DNA of 64,000 bases from CAYLNG01 sp964497855 (lineage in GTDB: Bacteria; Verrucomicrobiota; Kiritimatiellia; SS1-B-03-39; UBA6053). The translations under genes were made by a program, and so were the position numbers. Location: assembly GCA_964497855.1 (NCBI GenBank), contig CAZCFM010000001.1, positions 62,001-126,000 of the forward strand, read 5' to 3'. Under the pieces are notes generated by a model. The model saw nothing but the letters and a program-made list of their open reading frames with translations, was not told where the DNA came from and did not search any database. Within the stretch, counting starts at the first letter, position 1, and every line of letters begins with the position of its first letter. Positions 62,101 through 64,000 of this stretch are shown in pieces.

Positions 62101-62582
62101 TGCTGCTGGTGAAAGGCCCCAGCGTGATGAAGGGCTACCTGAAAAATCCGGGCAAAACCGCCGAGGCGCTGCGCGACGGATGGTACAACACCGGCGACAT
62201 TGTGCGCATCGATGCCGAAGGGTTTATCACCATCACCGACCGCCTCACCCGCTTCAGCAAACTGGCCGGCGAAATGGTCTCGCATTCCGCCGTGGAAAGC
62301 GCCTTGCAGGAAGCCCTGCGCTGCGCCCCGGACCAGTTGGCCGTGACGGGCGTGTCCGACGAGAAGAAAGGCGAACGACTCATTGTCGTCTACGCAGCAG
62401 ACCTCGGAGACTCCGCGACATTCCAGGACAAGGTGCGATCGGCCCCGATTCCCAATCTCTGGAAACCCGACGCCAACGCCTGGATCGCCGTCGAGAGCCT
62501 GCCCGCGCTCGGCACGGGCAAACTCGACCTCAAAGCGCTCAAAGACCTCGCCCGCGCCCGCTGTGAAGAACAAACGTCCTGA
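59178..62582 (+). CDS. aas: Bifunctional acyltransferase/acyl-ACP synthetase fused to an MFS flippase
   Basis: An 1134-residue three-domain protein. Residues 1-410 form an LplT-like twelve-helix transporter (NASQFGGALNDNLFKLLVIY). Residues 420-610 are a PlsC acyltransferase (NHVSLMDAIW about 438; FPEGHLSRTG). Residues 640-1130 are an AMP-binding acyl-ACP synthetase (ILFSSGSTAEPKG about 776, YGATECSP, NTGDIVRIDAEGF). The protein should flip lysophospholipids inward and re-acylate them. In E. coli the transporter is a separate protein, LplT; the fused form is common in other phyla. Confidence 0.94.
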   Translation: MKSSPSSLRTFHWHNASQFGGALNDNLFKLLVIYGMVTAWPTRSSESSNAIVGAVFAIPFLFFIGAAGVLADRVRKHQIVRGIKLMEIGVMAFGTVALYLNNAWMMLAGMFLMSLQSALFSPTKFGIVPELVGRENISRANSFMSAASYLAMICGTVLAPRFQSWFGPWVGLSCVGIAFLGWVAAVRIAPVPLAGGQRKASVFFLSDILRTLREVHRDGFLALAVWSSAYFLMIAAFVQLNLLTYGVEHLGLANQEKATDLFLMVAMGIGLGSLVGGKVSRRGIEFGIVPIGSALLALSCAGLWILPQGALFPAYFLCLTMGFGAGLFILPVQSFLQFRSPPDKMGEIIAASGWLSWLGVLLAAGLLYLCSSVLHLSAAESFLALSVLVAALAIASFVALPDFFVRFVVMALTRCFYRLRASGIEHLPAQGPALLVCNHVSLMDAIWITAIQQRRIRFVMSRHYIEQCSPWMQRLLKLGGVIPIQENDSPKAILKSLLEARRVLEEGYLVAIFPEGHLSRTGHMLPFKPGFERIVKGTDAPVIPMYIEGGYGSRASYAHGPARLLHPDDFRRQITVAIGAPLPNESKTSDVHDAVMNLAASATDAYAPVRGSAGRCFIRAARAHWSTMAIADSSGKQLSYGRTLTAAMLLRKRLRKDLAGDPEEIGVLLPPSVGGALVNLALAMDFRVAVNLNYTASPAALKSAMDQAGLRTLITSRKVREKLPDLPVPERVLYAEDLAGGFSGFLKLRALLAARFWPAPGLVCDRLWRPEDPLTILFSSGSTAEPKGVMLSHHNILSNIDGFSVVARAQSDDVVCGVLPLFHSMGYTTTLWFPLTRGLGVVYHHHPLETDAIGRIALEHRATILVGTPTFLMAWVRKIDPEAFAKLRWVCVGAERLRPKLADMFEKRYGVRPLEGYGATECSPVIAVNVPDVEIDGMKQTGQREGTVGRPLPNLLTRIVDPDTLEDVAPGTPGLLLVKGPSVMKGYLKNPGKTAEALRDGWYNTGDIVRIDAEGFITITDRLTRFSKLAGEMVSHSAVESALQEALRCAPDQLAVTGVSDEKKGERLIVVYAADLGDSATFQDKVRSAPIPNLWKPDANAWIAVESLPALGTGKLDLKALKDLARARCEEQTS

Positions 62583-62632
62583 TCAGGTCTGTTTGTCGCT
62601 GAAGACATCCTTCATGTACAGGTCCAAGGGAA

Positions 62633-63217
62633 TCATGGCAGTTTACCGAAAAGGAGAACCCCTTCACGCGCAATGCGTCGCCAGAGGATTTGAAACTCGG
62701 GGTCGTCCATGTTGCGCATGTCCATAAACGTGGCCGTGACACGAAGGGCGTAGCGGGCGTCGATTTGTTCGATGAGGCGTTCGAGGCTGCGGTAGGCCTG
62801 CAAACGCTCCCGTCCACCACTGAAGAGGAAGTGCAGTTCGAGGACACCCCCTTCGGCGTTTTCTTCGCGGGCGATGCTGCCGGTGACCATGGCGGCTTCC
62901 GGGCGTGGAATCACCCAGCGTCGGACGGTTTTGCGCAAGTCATCCCAAAATGCGCCCTCGGCGTCGAGGGCCGCGCGCACCCCTTTGCTCCAAAGGTAGT
63001 GCCGGGGGTTGAGCTGGTAGTGGTGCGAGGACAGGGTTTCCTCGCAGAGGAGCACCCGCAGCCGCACAAGGCCCTGCAGGGCGAGCATGGTGGCGCGGTT
63101 GCTGAGGTTGGCGCGTCGCTGGACCTCTCGCCCGCTCAGCGGGGCTTCGGTGTGGTACAGCACGCGCAGCACTGCGAGGTGGCTGGGTTTGCCGAGGATG
63201 GGGTTCAGCGCGTGCAT
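62633..63217 (-). CDS. Winged-helix protein with degenerate nucleotidyltransferase fold
   Basis: A 194-residue protein. Residues 8-70 form a winged helix (LAVLRVLYHTEAPLSGREVQ). The C-terminal half has the GS motif of MNT-type nucleotidyltransferases (VTGSIAREE), but the usual SDIDL aspartates are replaced by GVLELHFLF, so it is probably inactive as an enzyme. The start at 63217 is the ATG before the helix-turn-helix. It lies 20 bp after the small membrane protein gene. It may be a regulator or an inactive antitoxin-like protein. Confidence 0.65.
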   Translation of the reverse strand: MHALNPILGKPSHLAVLRVLYHTEAPLSGREVQRRANLSNRATMLALQGLVRLRVLLCEETLSSHHYQLNPRHYLWSKGVRAALDAEGAFWDDLRKTVRRWVIPRPEAAMVTGSIAREENAEGGVLELHFLFSGGRERLQAYRSLERLIEQIDARYALRVTATFMDMRNMDDPEFQILWRRIAREGVLLFGKLP

Positions 63218-63237
63218 ACAAGCGTTGCCGGCCCGCG

Positions 63238-63594
63238 TCAGGCCTTGGGCATGCGGGCTTTGACAAAGGACTGAATGAAGGCACCCAGCAGCAGGAAGCA
63301 GAGCAGGCACATCACCCAGACGGAAATGGATTTGATGGAGGTGAACTCCCCAAGCTTGGGAATGCGGGACGCGGAAGCGGCAAAACCCAGAAACGCCAGT
63401 ACGACGGCGATGTGCATGGTGATCTTGCGCATGGCCGGGAATTTATCCGTCAACACCCCGCAAAGTGCAATCGGCAGACCCACAAAAAGCGGGATAAGGG
63501 CGGTCCAGGCTTCGCGGGCAAAACCGGAAATGGTGAAGGTGACGAGGGCAAGAAGGCAAAGCATCGAACCGATGGTGACGGAAAGTTTGGACAT
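63238..63594 (-). CDS. Small four-helix membrane protein of unknown function
   Basis: A 118-residue protein with four predicted membrane helices and few charges outside the loops (LTDKFPAMRK). No family is certain. GGAG stands 7 bases before the ATG. It has its own promoter (63626-63654) and precedes the winged-helix gene. Confidence 0.75.
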   Translation of the reverse strand: MSKLSVTIGSMLCLLALVTFTISGFAREAWTALIPLFVGLPIALCGVLTDKFPAMRKITMHIAVVLAFLGFAASASRIPKLGEFTSIKSISVWVMCLLCFLLLGAFIQSFVKARMPKA

Positions 63595-63625
63595 GAGGAA
63601 ACTCCAGGAGGTTGAGAAGACTCCT

Positions 63626-63654
63626 ATTCTTCACCTTCTTTTAAAAAATGACAA
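63626..63654 (-). promoter_or_regulatory. Candidate promoter of the small membrane protein gene
   Basis: Minus-strand TTGTCA (63649-63654), a 17-base spacer and AAGAAT (63626-63631). Confidence 0.45.
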
Positions 63655-63662
63655 GTCGGGGC

Positions 63663-63692
63663 TTGGCGTTTTTTGCATAAACGCGCTAGAAT
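63663..63692 (+). promoter_or_regulatory. Promoter of the M48 protease gene, predicting a leaderless message
   Basis: TTGGCG (63663-63668), an 18-base spacer and TAGAAT (63687-63692, five of six). The expected start point is the A of the ATG at 63699, and no Shine-Dalgarno is seen. Confidence 0.5.
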
Positions 63693-63698
63693 GCACCC

Positions 63699-64000
63699 AT
63701 GATCTCCCGCTTTACGACGATTCTCGTTCTTTTCGTGCTCTGGCCAAGCTGCGCCACGAATCCGGTGACCGGACGCTCCGAGCTGCAATTGTACAATGAA
63801 TCCCAGGAAATCGCGATGGGAGTGGAGCACTATCCGCTGGAACAACAGGTGGCAGGAGGCGAATACACCCTGGACCCCGATCTCAGCGACTATGTGCGCG
63901 CCGTTGGACGCAAAGTGTCAGCCGTGGCGGATCGCCCTCAGTTGCCCTACGAGTTTGTGATTGTGAACGAAGGATCCTGGAATGCCTGGGCCCTTCCGGG
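63699..64000 (+). CDS. M48-family metalloprotease lipoprotein (partial, runs off the end)
   Basis: The first 100 residues are present. The signal peptide ends in LWPSC, a lipobox, followed by ATNPVTGRSELQLYNESQEI, a sequence typical of the LoiP/YcaL/BepA-like M48 proteases of the envelope. The region up to PYEFVIVNEGSWNAWALPG matches the approach to the catalytic domain; the HExxH motif should lie just beyond the window. It would act in outer-membrane quality control. Confidence 0.85.
   Translation, partial: MISRFTTILVLFVLWPSCATNPVTGRSELQLYNESQEIAMGVEHYPLEQQVAGGEYTLDPDLSDYVRAVGRKVSAVADRPQLPYEFVIVNEGSWNAWALP

Noticed and set aside
59994..62573. 859-codon open frame antisense to aas
   Set aside because: It mirrors the GC-rich third positions of aas, has a Gly/Glu/Ala/Asp-biased composition and no family resemblance.

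Overview
The window looks like a chromosomal segment of a Gram-negative, high-GC bacterium, most likely of the Verrucomicrobiota or a near relative in the PVC group. Signs of an outer membrane are a LolD/LolE-type transporter, a Wza-like export lipoprotein, an omptin and other beta-barrels. Signs of the lineage are a PUR-domain (DUF3276) protein, a DUF2934 protein, RNase HIII, and a giant secreted FG-GAP/LamG protein ending in the Asp-rich plus 'NLIEF' tail common in Verrucomicrobia. The phylum is inferred from gene families only. No rRNA, tRNA or CRISPR array was seen.

Region 1 (1-8,630) is an accessory, defence-like island on the + strand. It holds an MmeI-like adenine methyltransferase with an AT-rich central/TRD segment, a broken RhuM gene, a Schlafen/AlbA_2 ATPase-like protein, and an overlapping pair of SF2 helicase and GIY-YIG (T5orf172-type) nuclease. 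A hairpin-rich non-coding stretch follows. This is the best candidate for an undescribed system: modification, translocation and cleavage would be carried on separate proteins.

Region 2 (8,630-21,125) is mostly minus-strand housekeeping and surface genes: HU, lysS, a Lol-type permease and ATPase, then a Pro-rich secreted protein with a GT4 glycosyltransferase and an FkbM methyltransferase. A subtilase with an STN-like N-terminus diverges from the Pro-rich gene with only 16 bp between start codons. A PUR protein, a large membrane glycosyltransferase-like protein and a Gfo/Idh/MocA oxidoreductase follow.

Region 3 (21,125-27,333) is accessory again: an omptin, a decayed Na+/bile-acid-type symporter fused end to end with a headless alpha/beta hydrolase, and the 1180-residue FG-GAP/LamG protein.

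Region 4 (27,327-37,346) is one long, tightly packed minus-strand array. In transcription order it has a DASS anion transporter, response regulator, cNMP-sensing histidine kinase, beta-propeller-like protein, membrane-anchored protein, ABC ATPase, ABC permease, membrane glycosyltransferase and nth.

Region 5 (37,500-46,950) has a small fasciclin protein and an OFA-type MFS transporter, then an exopolysaccharide operon read leftward from a strong promoter at 46,948. Its order is secreted protein, beta-barrel, internal terminator, Wzc tyrosine kinase, Wza, Wzy/O-antigen-ligase-like polymerase, and APS kinase (cysC). The cysC placement hints at a sulfated polymer.

Region 6 (47,000-64,000) is housekeeping: rnhC, argS, a DUF2934 protein with a histone-H1-like tail, nhaA-dapF, truA-fmt-phosphoesterase-vapBC, a three-domain aas, a lipoprotein hydrolase and an M48 protease running off the end. 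A REP-associated transposase (RAYT) flanked by two REPIN-like repeats lies between truA and the hydrolase.
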